A stretch of 64,000 nucleotides of DNA, from NCBI GenBank assembly GCA_963780345.1, contig CAWABU010000007.1, forward strand, positions 211,781 through 275,780, given 5' to 3'. Origin of the DNA: PALSA-693 sp963780345 (GTDB lineage Bacteria > Actinomycetota > Acidimicrobiia > Acidimicrobiales > Palsa-688). The translations under genes were made by a program, and so were the position numbers. Shown in pieces: positions 1-7,779 of the stretch (positions are counted from its first letter, which is position 1; the number at the start of each line of letters is the position of its first letter). The notes beneath the pieces are model-generated. The model ran no database searches. It was given only the letters and a program-made list of their open reading frames with translations, and was not told the origin of the DNA.

Positions 1-269
1 GCGTCGACCGCCCGATGGCTCATCAAGGCGAACGCCGCGGCCGCCACCGTGGTGGCCAGCACCACGTGAACGGTGAAGGCGCCGGCCGCGCCGAGCCAGA
101 CGTGGAGGGGCCGGCCTCGCGTCGCCAGCAGGAGGCTGGCGAACATGGTCTTGTCCGGCAACTCGCCGAGGAAGATCACCGAAAAGCAGACCAGCGCGAC
201 CCAGGGGTCCACCGGCTTCAATCCTTTCCGCCGGGCGAGGGGCAACCGCCGCCCGGCCACGACCGACAT
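1..269 (-). CDS. UPF0016/GDT1-family cation transporter, 5' part (runs off the window)
   Basis: The minus strand is open from an ATG at 269 to the window edge, about 89 residues. It reads a basic N-terminus, then a membrane segment with F-L-G-E-L-P-D-K-T-M-F-A-S. This is the ExGD(K/R)(T/S)-type signature of UPF0016 (TMEM165/GDT1/MneA) proteins, in the GELPDKT form. A second hydrophobic stretch follows (VWLGAAGAFTVHVVLATTVAAA). Family members export Mn2+ or Ca2+ across the cytoplasmic membrane. A manganese riboswitch ends 11 bases before the start codon, which strongly supports a Mn2+ export role. The 3' half, including the second repeat of the motif, lies outside the window. Confidence 0.8.
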   Translation of the reverse strand, partial: MSVVAGRRLPLARRKGLKPVDPWVALVCFSVIFLGELPDKTMFASLLLATRGRPLHVWLGAAGAFTVHVVLATTVAAAAFALMSHRAVD

Positions 270-280
270 GGCACGGACGG

Positions 281-373
281 CTGGTCTCGCCCGCCTGCTT
301 CCGCAGACCCGGGGACCGGGCGCTCATCACGCCAGCGTGTCGACCTCCCGGCGAAGGGCTACTCCCCAACCAG
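281..373 (-). ncRNA. yybP-ykoY manganese riboswitch
   Basis: Read on the minus strand, the leader of the UPF0016 gene starts with CTGGTT (373-368), then the loop GGGGAGTAGC (367-358), which is the hallmark of the yybP-ykoY aptamer. It continues through GTCGACACGCTGG and closes with GCGAGACCAG. GACCAG (286-281) pairs with CTGGTT to form P1. The aptamer ends 11 bases upstream of the ATG at 269, so control at translation initiation is likely. This class senses Mn2+ and often precedes Mn2+ exporters. Seen directly: the loop, the P1 pairing and the gene context. Inferred: Mn2+ response here. Confidence 0.87.
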
Positions 374-406
374 TTGCGCATGTTAACCGCGGTGGCTGCC
401 GGAAGG

Positions 407-430
407 GCCGCAAACTTCAGGTTTTGCGGC
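407..430 (-). terminator. Hairpin directly after the DedA-like gene
   Basis: GCCGCAAA (407-414) and TTTGCGGC (423-430) form a perfect 8-bp stem with an 8-nt loop, starting 2 bases after the stop codon at 432-434. No U-run follows on the minus strand (CCCTTCC), so this is a terminator-like hairpin typical of GC-rich genomes rather than a classical intrinsic terminator. It separates the DedA-like gene from the riboswitch leader. Confidence 0.45.
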
Positions 431-431
431 G

Positions 432-992
432 TTAGGCCCGACGACGACGGGCAGAGATCAGGATCAGCGCCCCGACCGCGAGGCCAATGACGAGGAGGGC
501 GATGTCGGGTCCGGTTATGTGGCCGGAGACCAGCTGGCTGACGCCGTAGGCGCTGGCGGCCACGGACAGGGAGTAGGCGAGCGAGGCCAGGAAGTTCCAC
601 AGGACAAACTGCCGGATCGGCATCTTTGCCGTCCCCGAAATGATCGAGGGCGTGAAAAACACCGCCAGCCGACCCCATTTGGCGTACGCCTGCTCGCCCC
701 GTTCGACCATCTTCTTCCGGCCTTCTTGATGCTTGCCGGGCCGGTCGAGCAGTTCACGTCCCCAGTGGTCACCGATGGCATAACCGGCCAACCCTCCGAT
801 CTCGCCCGCGACGGTCGCCGTCCCAATCACCGCGGCCAGATCGAGCTGGCCCTGACTGGCGCCGACGGCCGCGGCGCCGAGGGCGGCGGTACCGATAGCG
901 GGCACGCCGGCCCAGGAGGCGGCGACGGCGACGAACAGGAGACCGTACTGCCACCAGGTGCTCCCGAGTTCTGCCGCCAGCAGCACGGACAC
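432..992 (-). CDS. DedA/VTT-domain membrane protein
   Basis: The 186-aa product has several hydrophobic segments and the DedA/SNARE-associated (VTT) core: VAGEIGGLAGYAIGDHWGR at about 62-80, and RLAVFFTPSIISGTAKMP at about 108-125, including the conserved aromatic, proline and glycine positions. It ends in a basic tail (SARRRRA). DedA proteins are inner-membrane proteins linked to lipid carrier recycling and proton-motive-force homeostasis; the substrate cannot be assigned here. The start is GTG at 992 with a weak AGGG upstream. It lies 33 bp downstream of the PadR-TOBE regulator on the same strand, so the two may be cotranscribed. Confidence 0.75.
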   Translation of the reverse strand: MSVLLAAELGSTWWQYGLLFVAVAASWAGVPAIGTAALGAAAVGASQGQLDLAAVIGTATVAGEIGGLAGYAIGDHWGRELLDRPGKHQEGRKKMVERGEQAYAKWGRLAVFFTPSIISGTAKMPIRQFVLWNFLASLAYSLSVAASAYGVSQLVSGHITGPDIALLVIGLAVGALILISARRRRA

Positions 993-1025
993 GCCGTTAC
1001 CCTAGGACCACCGGTGCTGGGCCGG

Positions 1026-1880
1026 TCAGACCTTGGCCACCATCACCTCGGTGGATTTGACGATCAGCAGGACCGGATCACCCGGAACCAGGCGGAGGCT
1101 GTCGACGGCGTCCCTCGTAATGGCCGCATTCATGATCTGGCCGTCGCCGAGGACGGCGCGGACATTTGACATCACCTCGCCTTGCTTGATCGCGGTGATG
1201 GTGCCCCGCACCTGGTTTCGAGCGCTCAATCGGAGCTCGGCGGGGACGGTGTCGGCCGCTCCGATGGGTTCGAGGGCCTCGTCGAGGAAGCGGCGGACCG
1301 CTCGGGCCTGTTCGCGCCGCCACAGCTCGACGAAGCCGTCTTCTGCAGTGGCCAACGCCAGCACCTCGATGGTCGGCTCCAGCACCGCCCGCTGAGCGAG
1401 CAACAGCGATCTGGTCTCGAGTCCGGCCCGCTCGCGCAAAGCCAGCTTCATGAGCAACTCGGTGCGGACGTCCCGGACGTGCTGGGCGGGCGTGTCCAAC
1501 CAGCGCCGGGAGGCCCGCCGGCCTTCGGCCGTGGGGGCGAGCAGGACCCGCTCGCGCCCTTGCCCCGGCGTGTGACCTTCCCGTGAGACCAGCCCCTTTT
1601 CGACCAGCCCATCGATGGCCCGATAACTGAGGGGGCGGGTCAGGCTCCAGATCCGGCCGAGCTCACTGCTCGGCGCGAGCAGTGAGCCCACCGCCCACCC
1701 GTGGGTAGCGCCTTCGGTAACGAGGGCCAAGCAGACGTGCTCGGCGAACGACGGCTCAGCGATCCGAACGGTCGAACCGTTGCGGCGGCTTGGGCGATTC
1801 GGACGGGACCCCGCGGCCGGTGGCGACAACAGCCCTGAGACTAGCCGGGAGCGCGGTGGCGACCCGGGTCCAGTATCCAT
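1026..1880 (-). CDS. PadR-like regulator with C-terminal TOBE (molybdate-binding type) domain
   Basis: Residues about 45-125 read as a PadR-type winged helix: EHVCLALVTEGATHGWAVGS, then YRAIDGLVEKGLVSREGHTPG. The middle (130-210) resembles the PadR helical region. Residues about 218-284 are a TOBE/Mop domain (LSARNQVRGTITAIKQGEVM, then GDGQIMNAAITRDAVDSLRL). TOBE domains bind oxyanions such as molybdate, so this may be a ModE-like sensor on a PadR scaffold. The ligand is inferred, and no mod transporter is nearby. The start is uncertain: the 36 residues before the HTH are low-complexity, and TTG at 1829 is an alternative. Pol IV is transcribed divergently from 1898 or 1910. Confidence 0.7.
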   Translation of the reverse strand: MDTGPGSPPRSRLVSGLLSPPAAGSRPNRPSRRNGSTVRIAEPSFAEHVCLALVTEGATHGWAVGSLLAPSSELGRIWSLTRPLSYRAIDGLVEKGLVSREGHTPGQGRERVLLAPTAEGRRASRRWLDTPAQHVRDVRTELLMKLALRERAGLETRSLLLAQRAVLEPTIEVLALATAEDGFVELWRREQARAVRRFLDEALEPIGAADTVPAELRLSARNQVRGTITAIKQGEVMSNVRAVLGDGQIMNAAITRDAVDSLRLVPGDPVLLIVKSTEVMVAKV

Positions 1881-1909
1881 CGAACGTGTGTTCGGCTATG
1901 CTGCTCGAT

Positions 1910-3157
1910 ATGGCGTCGCGTCGAGCCGCCACCATCCTGCATGCGGACCTCGACGCCTTCTATGCGTCTGTCGAGCAGCTGCTCGATCCGTCCCTACGAG
2001 GCTTGCCGATCGCGGTCGGTGGTGGCGTGGTCCTGGCCGCGTCGTACGAGGCCAGAGCGTTCGGGGTGCACGCCGGCATGCCCGGGTGGAGGGCGCGCCG
2101 CCTATGCTCGGGTCTGCGCCTTGTCGGCGGGCACTTCAGCCAGTATCAGCGTTTGGGCGATCAGGTGATCAACGTGTTGCGCGACTTCAGCCCGTGGGTC
2201 GAGCGGATCTCGATCGACGAGGCCTTTCTCGATGTGTCCGGATCGGTCCACCTGTTCGGCTCGCCGGCGGACATCGGGGCGGCCATCCGCCGACGGGTTC
2301 GTAACGAGATCGGCCTGGCCGTCTCCGTGGGCGCGGCGACCACCAAACACCTGGCCAAGGTGGCCTCTCAGGTGGCCAAGCCGGACGGGTTGGTCGTGGT
2401 CGAGGCCGGCCGGGAGCGGGCCTTTCTCGACCCGCTACCGGTGGAGCTCATCTGGGGCATCGGTCCGGTGACGCGAGCTCGCCTGGCGGCCAGGGGTATC
2501 CGCACCATTGGCGACCTGGCGGCCACGGGCGGCTCCACGCTCGAGCACCTCCTCGGGTCAGCGGTCGGAGCGAAGCTGACGGCGCTGTCCGCCAACCGGG
2601 ATCCTCGGCCGGTCGAGGCGGGCCGAGCTGCGGCGTCGGTCGGCGCCCAGGCCGCCCTCGGGTCAAGGGATGCGGAACCCGAGTTCGTCCGGACGACGCT
2701 CGCCTACCTGGCTGACCGGGTCGCCGCCCGGCTGCGGGCCGCCGGTCTGGCCGGCCGGACGGTCACGGCCCGTGTCCGCTTCCCGGGCCTGCGCTCCGTC
2801 ACCCGCTCGAGGACGTTGCCGATGGCGGTGTCGAGCACCTTGACCGTCACCGAGGTCGCCGCCGAGCTGGCGGAGGTCGCCCTGGCCGACGACCGCAATC
2901 GCCGCATCAGCCTCCTCGCGGTCTCGGTGTCCAACCTGGTCACCGAACCGGTCCAACAACTCGAGCTGCCACTCGGGCTGGCGGCGGACCCCCGGCAGCC
3001 GGGGACGCCCTCCGGTGCGGCCCGGTGGCAGGTTGACCGCTCGGTGGATGCCATCCGGGCCCGCTTTGGCCGCCGGGCTATCGGCTACGCGGCGGTGGCC
3101 CTTTCCCCAGAAGCCCGGGTCCCCGAAGCCTTCCGAGAGCTGGCTGAACGCGGGTGA
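1910..3157 (+). CDS. dinB: DNA polymerase IV (Y family)
   Basis: The 415-aa product matches DinB along its length. The N-terminal catalytic block HADLDAFYASVEQ carries Asp13, and SIDEAFLDVSG carries Asp103-Glu104, so both metal-binding sites are present. A fingers/palm region, helix-hairpin-helix thumb (LIWGIGPVTRARLAARGI) and little finger follow. QLELPL at about 350-355 is a typical beta-clamp binding motif. The enzyme performs error-prone translesion synthesis. ATG at 1910 gives the classic N-terminus; ATG at 1898 would add four residues. The next small gene starts about 20 bases after its stop. Confidence 0.9.
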   Translation: MASRRAATILHADLDAFYASVEQLLDPSLRGLPIAVGGGVVLAASYEARAFGVHAGMPGWRARRLCSGLRLVGGHFSQYQRLGDQVINVLRDFSPWVERISIDEAFLDVSGSVHLFGSPADIGAAIRRRVRNEIGLAVSVGAATTKHLAKVASQVAKPDGLVVVEAGRERAFLDPLPVELIWGIGPVTRARLAARGIRTIGDLAATGGSTLEHLLGSAVGAKLTALSANRDPRPVEAGRAAASVGAQAALGSRDAEPEFVRTTLAYLADRVAARLRAAGLAGRTVTARVRFPGLRSVTRSRTLPMAVSSTLTVTEVAAELAEVALADDRNRRISLLAVSVSNLVTEPVQQLELPLGLAADPRQPGTPSGAARWQVDRSVDAIRARFGRRAIGYAAVALSPEARVPEAFRELAERG

Positions 3158-3175
3158 CGATCCCGGCCAGTTGGC

Positions 3176-3379
3176 ATGATGGGCGCCATGGTCTTTTACG
3201 TCGTCATCTTTTCCTTGCTGGCCGTCCTCCTGGTCGTCGCCGGGGTGACCGCCATATCACGGAGCAGGAGAAGGATGGCGGTCGAAGAGAGGCACAGTGC
3301 AACCACGTCCGACGCGGCGCGTCGGAAGCGAAAGTCCGCCCGGGCCCAGTCACAGAAGGATCGCCGCAAGCGAGGCTGA
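3176..3379 (+). CDS. Small single-span membrane protein, unknown function
   Basis: The product is 67 aa: one strongly hydrophobic segment near the N-terminus (VFYVVIFSLLAVLLVVAGVTA), then a long basic tail rich in Arg, Lys and Ser (ending KDRRKRG). In-frame ATGs at 3176, 3179 and 3188 are possible starts. I do not recognise a family. The layout suggests a bitopic protein with its basic tail in the cytoplasm. It is convergent with the PH-domain gene. Confidence 0.45.
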   Translation: MMGAMVFYVVIFSLLAVLLVVAGVTAISRSRRRMAVEERHSATTSDAARRKRKSARAQSQKDRRKRG

Positions 3380-3399
3380 GACCCTGGTGGGCGCGGACC

Positions 3400-3810
3400 T
3401 CAGCTCCGGGCCAGGATCTCCGCCGTGAACCGCCTCGCCTGGCGGGCCGACAGGGGTCCGACCCGCTGCACGTGGCCGCGACCCCGAAGGGTGGAAGCGA
3501 CCTCGGAGTAGGCGTAGAGCCCTTTTCGCACGTACGTCGCGTCATTGATGCGTCCGTAGGGAAGGGACTGCTCCTTCCGGGACACGATCCCCTTCCCGAC
3601 GAGAACCCGCCGGTCGGTGATGATGGACACGTCGTGTCTCCTCCACAACCCGTACAAGCCCAGGGTGATCACGTACTTGTACCACACGGCAGAGATAGCC
3701 GGCCGAGCCACCATGATGACCGTCTCACCATGCTCGACGTCCACGCCCGCGAGCCGCCTCCGGCGCTTGCGTCCCTTGCCGCCGTTGGCAGGTGCGAAGT
3801 CTTCGGCCAC
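3400..3810 (-). CDS. Bacterial PH-domain (bPH_2) membrane-associated protein
   Basis: The product is 136 aa. A basic, disordered N-terminus precedes GETVIMVARPAISAVWYKYV, one hydrophobic segment (YVITLGLYGLWRR), and the bPH_2 core: DVSIITDRRVLVGKGIVSRK, SLPYGRINDATYVRKGLYAY. TDRR followed by a G-I-V turn and the P-Y-x-R-I strand is typical of YdbS/YdbT-like PH proteins. Function is unknown; such proteins usually sit at the membrane. It begins 163 bases from the damaged LuxR gene, which is on the other strand. Confidence 0.65.
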   Translation of the reverse strand: MAEDFAPANGGKGRKRRRRLAGVDVEHGETVIMVARPAISAVWYKYVITLGLYGLWRRHDVSIITDRRVLVGKGIVSRKEQSLPYGRINDATYVRKGLYAYSEVASTLRGRGHVQRVGPLSARQARRFTAEILARS

Positions 3811-3973
3811 CTGACACCTCCGAGTGCGTGGTCGTGGGGTGGGTTGTACCGGTCCTCGTTCTAGTGCAGCGCCAGGAGGAACCGGAAAACCGGGACCCCG
3901 AACCTGGACCTGGCCAAGCCGTGGACCCTAATGTCGTAAAAGAGACTGAGACTTTAGTAAAAGACAAAGCCAG

Positions 3974-6246
3974 GTGACAGTCGAAGATCCCGGCGCTCAG
4001 GCGGACTCCGGCGTGAACCGGCTTCAGCGGGTCATCGGCAGCCGCAGTGCGCCGGACCTTCGTCTCCACCGGCTCCGGCTGCGCGGGGATCTGGCGGAGA
4101 TCGGCAGCGACGACCTCCGTTTCAGAGTCGACGAAACCCGGGCGCTGCTCGATCTGATCACCGGGAGCCCGGCGACTGACGCGGCCGCGGCGGCGTTGAC
4201 CGAGCGCACCCAGGGCTGGGCCGCCGGCCTCCGACTGGCCGCCAGTGCCGTCGCGGCGATCGGTCCCGACGGAGAGTTCGACCTGGAGACCTCCGACGCC
4301 TCGCAGCGCGTGGCCAACTACTTCTCCCGGGAGGTCCTCGATCTTCTCTCTCCGGAGGAGGAGCGCTTTCTCCTCGACACGTCGGTACTGGAACGGTTGT
4401 CGGGGAGCTTGGGGCAGGCCCTGACCGGTCGCACAGACGCGCACCTGATCCTGGCCGCCCTCGCCGACCGCAACCGTTTCGTGTTCCGCCTCGACCGGCA
4501 GGGACAGTGGTTCCGCCATCACCGGCTCTTCGGCGAATATCTCCGGGGCCGGCTCCTTCTGGAGGATCCGGCCCGGGCTCGCCGGGCCCGGCTTAGGGCC
4601 GCGGCGTGGCACGGCCGGCAGGGCGACGAGGCCACCGCAATTCGCCATCTCATCGAGGCCGCCGCCTGCCGGAGGGTGCCGGTCCTGGCGGCATCGAGCC
4701 CCCGGTCGCTCGGGGCGGACGCCTCCGTCTCTGGGCCCGGCCCGGTGCACCCGAACGCCGGCCATCCCGCCTCGGCAGACCCGGAGCACCTCTACCGGCT
4801 GGCCCGCGCCCTGTTGCACGCCGGGCGGCTGTCCGACGGTGGTCGCTGGCTGGCCCGACTCGAGCGAACAGCGGCCGCAAGCGGGGCCGATCCGGCCTGG
4901 AGGGGTCCGATCGAGGGCCTCTGGGCCCTCCATGCCTCCCTCCGCGGGGACGCCGACGGGGTCCTGCTCCACTGCGCCGAAGCCCGGCGCGCCACCGGCC
5001 GACGGGGTGCCGACGAGCCGGCTACTGCTGGCGCTGACCGTGACCGCCGGGCTGGCGCCGACAGTCCGGCGAGCGGTGACAGCCGGATCCACTCTCCCTG
5101 CCACCGGCTCGATCCGTCGTTTCCAGGCCAGCTGGCCACCATGGAGGGCCGGGCCAACCTCTGGCTCGATCGCCCGGAGAGAGCCCGAGCCGCCCTGGCT
5201 CGCCATTTCACCGCCGGCGACGACGAGTACGACGACCCCGCCCTCGCAGGGGTCCGGGCCCTGCTAGCCGCCCAGAGCGGTCACTTGCCGGACGCCTGGG
5301 TGCTGGCTTCCAGGGCCCTGGAGCTCGCCGCCGAACGGGATCCGGCACCCATGCCGGCCATCCTCGACGGACTCCTGGCCCGCGCCATCGTCCTGTGGGA
5401 GCGCCACGACCTCGAGGCCGCGGCCCGGCTGGCTCTCCCGACGGTCGGCGACAGTTCAGAGCCTCACTTCGCTTGGCCCCTCGAGTGCCAGCTGATCCAG
5501 GTCCTCATCTCCGGTGGGCAGGCCAGGGAGGCGATGAACCGACTGGACCGGTTGCGGGCCGGGCCCGGCCGTCACCGATGCCGCGGGCCGGTCGCAACCC
5601 GGCTCGAGGTGCTCGAGATCCGTTGCCATGCGATCCTGGACGATGGCGACGAGGCCCTCCTGGCCCTCACCGGGTCGCCGTTCGGCCGCTACCCCACGGA
5701 GGTTGTGGCCTGGGCTGACCTCTGTGCCGGCCGACCGGACCGGGCCGCGGCCCGCCTCAATGCACCTCGGGACCAACCAACCAGCCTGGGTGCCCAACTG
5801 CGGCGGCTGTCGTTGCTCGCCCGGGCCGGTGTCCAGATGGGAGACGAACGCCAGGCCCTGGCGAACGTCCGTCGAGCCCTCGACCTCGGACGGCCCGGCG
5901 GTTTCGTGACCGCTTTCGTCGAAGATGCACCCGAACTGGTCCCCCTCTTGCGACGAATCGGGGGCCCCTTTCCCGACGCCCACCTGGCCCGGGTCCTGGA
6001 TCACGCCGAACGGTCACATATCCAGGCCGGCGCGACCCGGGCCCACCCGGCCGTCGAACCACTATCGGGCGCGAGCAGGAGATCCTCGCCCACCTGCCGA
6101 GTCATCGGTCGCAGGGTCAGATCGCGGCCGAGATGTACGTCTCCATCAATACCGTCAAGACCCATATACGCGCCGTCTATCGCAAGCTGGGCGTGAGTTC
6201 CCGGTCCGAGGCCGTCTCCGTCGCTCGGGCCCGCCAGCTGATCTAA
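3974..6246 (+). pseudogene. MalT-like LuxR regulator, N-terminally truncated and frameshifted
   Basis: From a GTG at 3974 the frame reads the middle and helical-repeat part of a STAND/MalT-type LuxR regulator (RTQGWAAGLRLAASAV, FRHHRLFGEYLRGR). It lacks the N-terminal P-loop NTPase, about 200 residues present in the intact relative at 7780-10557. Near 6068 the frame breaks: the sequence reads TCGGGCGCGAG where TCGGGCCGCGAG would restore S-G-R-E. The C-terminal HTH continues in another frame (EQEILAHLPSH, SINTVKTHIRAVYRKLGVS) to TAA at 6244-6246. Missing start region plus frameshift suggest a decaying gene, though the frameshift alone could be a read error. An AT-rich patch at about 3930-3970 directly precedes it. 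Confidence 0.7.
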
Positions 6247-6249
6247 CCG

Positions 6250-7380
6250 TCACGAGCCGGTGGCGGGGGAGTCGGCGGGGTCCTCGCCGGTCCCCGCCGG
6301 CGGGGACTCGAGGGGATCGCGATCGGCCTCGGGGGTAAAGGCCACGACCAGCTCGGCCTCCGGCCGCCGAATCTCCATCTGAGCCAGGCGCTCGAACACC
6401 TTCCGGTCCGCGGCGGTCAGCGGCGGTTGCACCATCGACCTGGGCCAGAGGCGGTAACGCACTACCACGTTTATCTCGGCCGCGAGCAGGAACAGCTGAG
6501 CGCCCAGGTAGATCCATGACAACAGCACGATGACCACGGCGAAGAACCCGTAGGTGTCGCTGTTGTGGGTTATTCCCCGGCCTACATACCAGCTTCCGAC
6601 GGCCTGCAGAGTCTGCCAGAAGAGGCTCGCCAGAGCCGCGCCCAGCGCCAACTCCCGCCAGCGGAGCGGCACTGCGATCATGATCATGAAGGCCGCCAGG
6701 ATGAGACCGAAGTTCAGGACGAACGATCCGACGAGCAGGAAGACCTTGGCCGGCCATCCCTGGGTGGCCAGGGTGGCGAAGCCCGTGAGCATGGTTGATC
6801 CGACCGTCGACAGCGCCAGGAGCACCAGCACACCGACGGCGCGCAAGAGGCGGAGGACGAAGCTCGGCCGCCGGACGTACGGGATGTTCCATACCGCGTT
6901 CATGGCGCCCTGAGCGGCCTGACCCAGCCCGACGGCGCCGTAGAGGAGCAGGATGGCGCCGATGGCCGCCGCCGCCCCGCTTCCTTCCAGGGTGTGGGTT
7001 TGCGACTGCAGCTGCGCCCCGATGATCGGGAAGGTGCCAATGGCGCTATCGACCAGGTTCTGCCGGAGGCGCTCATTGCCCTGCAGCACGTAGCCGAGAA
7101 TGGTGGTGAAGAGGAGCAGCAGGGGAAAGACGGCGAACAGGCCGTAATAGGCGAGGAGCGCAGCCTTGCTGCCGGCCTGGTCGTTGCCGAATTTCTGCAC
7201 CACCGCCCATGGGAAGCCGAGCACGGTGTGGGCCTGCTGGAACTTGTCCACCCGGCGAATCGCGGTCTCGATCAGGTTGGGCCGAGCGGCCGGCTCTTCG
7301 CCCGGATCGGACGTCCGGTCGGCAGCCCGGGCATCCACTTGGTCGGTCGGCGACTCAGGACGATGCGAGCCTGGCGGCAT
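6250..7380 (-). CDS. YihY/BrkB-family inner-membrane protein
   Basis: The 376-aa product shows the YihY/virulence factor BrkB pattern. FGNDQAGSKAALLAYYGLFA precedes the first membrane span; VGLGQAAQGAMNAVWNIPYV and SWIYLGAQLFLLAAEINVVV are family hallmarks. About six hydrophobic segments run from residue 70 to 310, and the C-tail is hydrophilic and acidic. The molecular function of the family is unsettled. Its 5' end overlaps the 3' end of the upstream small LuxR gene by 26 bp on the same strand, so they are probably cotranscribed. It is convergent with the damaged LuxR gene, 3 bases apart. Confidence 0.85.
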   Translation of the reverse strand: MPPGSHRPESPTDQVDARAADRTSDPGEEPAARPNLIETAIRRVDKFQQAHTVLGFPWAVVQKFGNDQAGSKAALLAYYGLFAVFPLLLLFTTILGYVLQGNERLRQNLVDSAIGTFPIIGAQLQSQTHTLEGSGAAAAIGAILLLYGAVGLGQAAQGAMNAVWNIPYVRRPSFVLRLLRAVGVLVLLALSTVGSTMLTGFATLATQGWPAKVFLLVGSFVLNFGLILAAFMIMIAVPLRWRELALGAALASLFWQTLQAVGSWYVGRGITHNSDTYGFFAVVIVLLSWIYLGAQLFLLAAEINVVVRYRLWPRSMVQPPLTAADRKVFERLAQMEIRRPEAELVVAFTPEADRDPLESPPAGTGEDPADSPATGS

Positions 7381-7666
7381 CGTCGGGGAGCGGCCTCACC
7401 AGTGCGGCCGACTCATCGGAGATGAGGTGAAGGTGGGCCGCCTTGATGATGGCCTCATTGCGTGAGCCCGCGCCGAGCTTTTCGTAGATGTTCTTGAGGT
7501 GGGTTTTGACCGTGTTCGGCGAGATGTCCAGGCCGCGGGCGATATCGACCGTCGACAGACGGGTCGGAAGATACCGAAGCACGTCCCGTTCCCTCTCGGT
7601 GAGCGGACGCCGAAACTTCGACCGTCGCCGGGCGTGAGGTTCTGCGAGCGTCGAAGGATGGTCCAT
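7355..7666 (-). CDS. Small LuxR-type HTH regulator (HTH domain only)
   Basis: From ATG at 7666 the product is 103 aa and is essentially one GerE/LuxR HTH: RPLTERERDVLRYLPTRLST, VDIARGLDISPNTVKTHLKN, IYEKLGAGSRNEAIIKA. There is no receiver or NTPase domain. AAGGAG lies 6 bases before the ATG, which favours this start over an in-frame start at 7741. It sits between two MalT-like LuxR genes and overlaps yihY. Its HTH resembles theirs, so it may be a detached C-terminal domain that acts as a stand-alone DNA-binding protein; that is inference. Confidence 0.75.
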   Translation of the reverse strand: MDHPSTLAEPHARRRSKFRRPLTERERDVLRYLPTRLSTVDIARGLDISPNTVKTHLKNIYEKLGAGSRNEAIIKAAHLHLISDESAALVRPLPDDAARLASS

Positions 7667-7779
7667 GCCACGCTCCTTGCGCGAACTCCGGCGTCGTCCT
7701 TGGTCCCCTATGTCATACCCCCGCTCCCGGCCGTGACCCACCCGAAGAAGGTGAAAGCTCGGCGTCGGGGCCGTTCCGC

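Noticed and set aside
3930..3973. AT-rich patch with two GTAAAAGA copies considered as a transposon end
   Set aside because: No inverted terminal repeat or transposase is nearby; it remains only a possible scar in front of the truncated LuxR gene.
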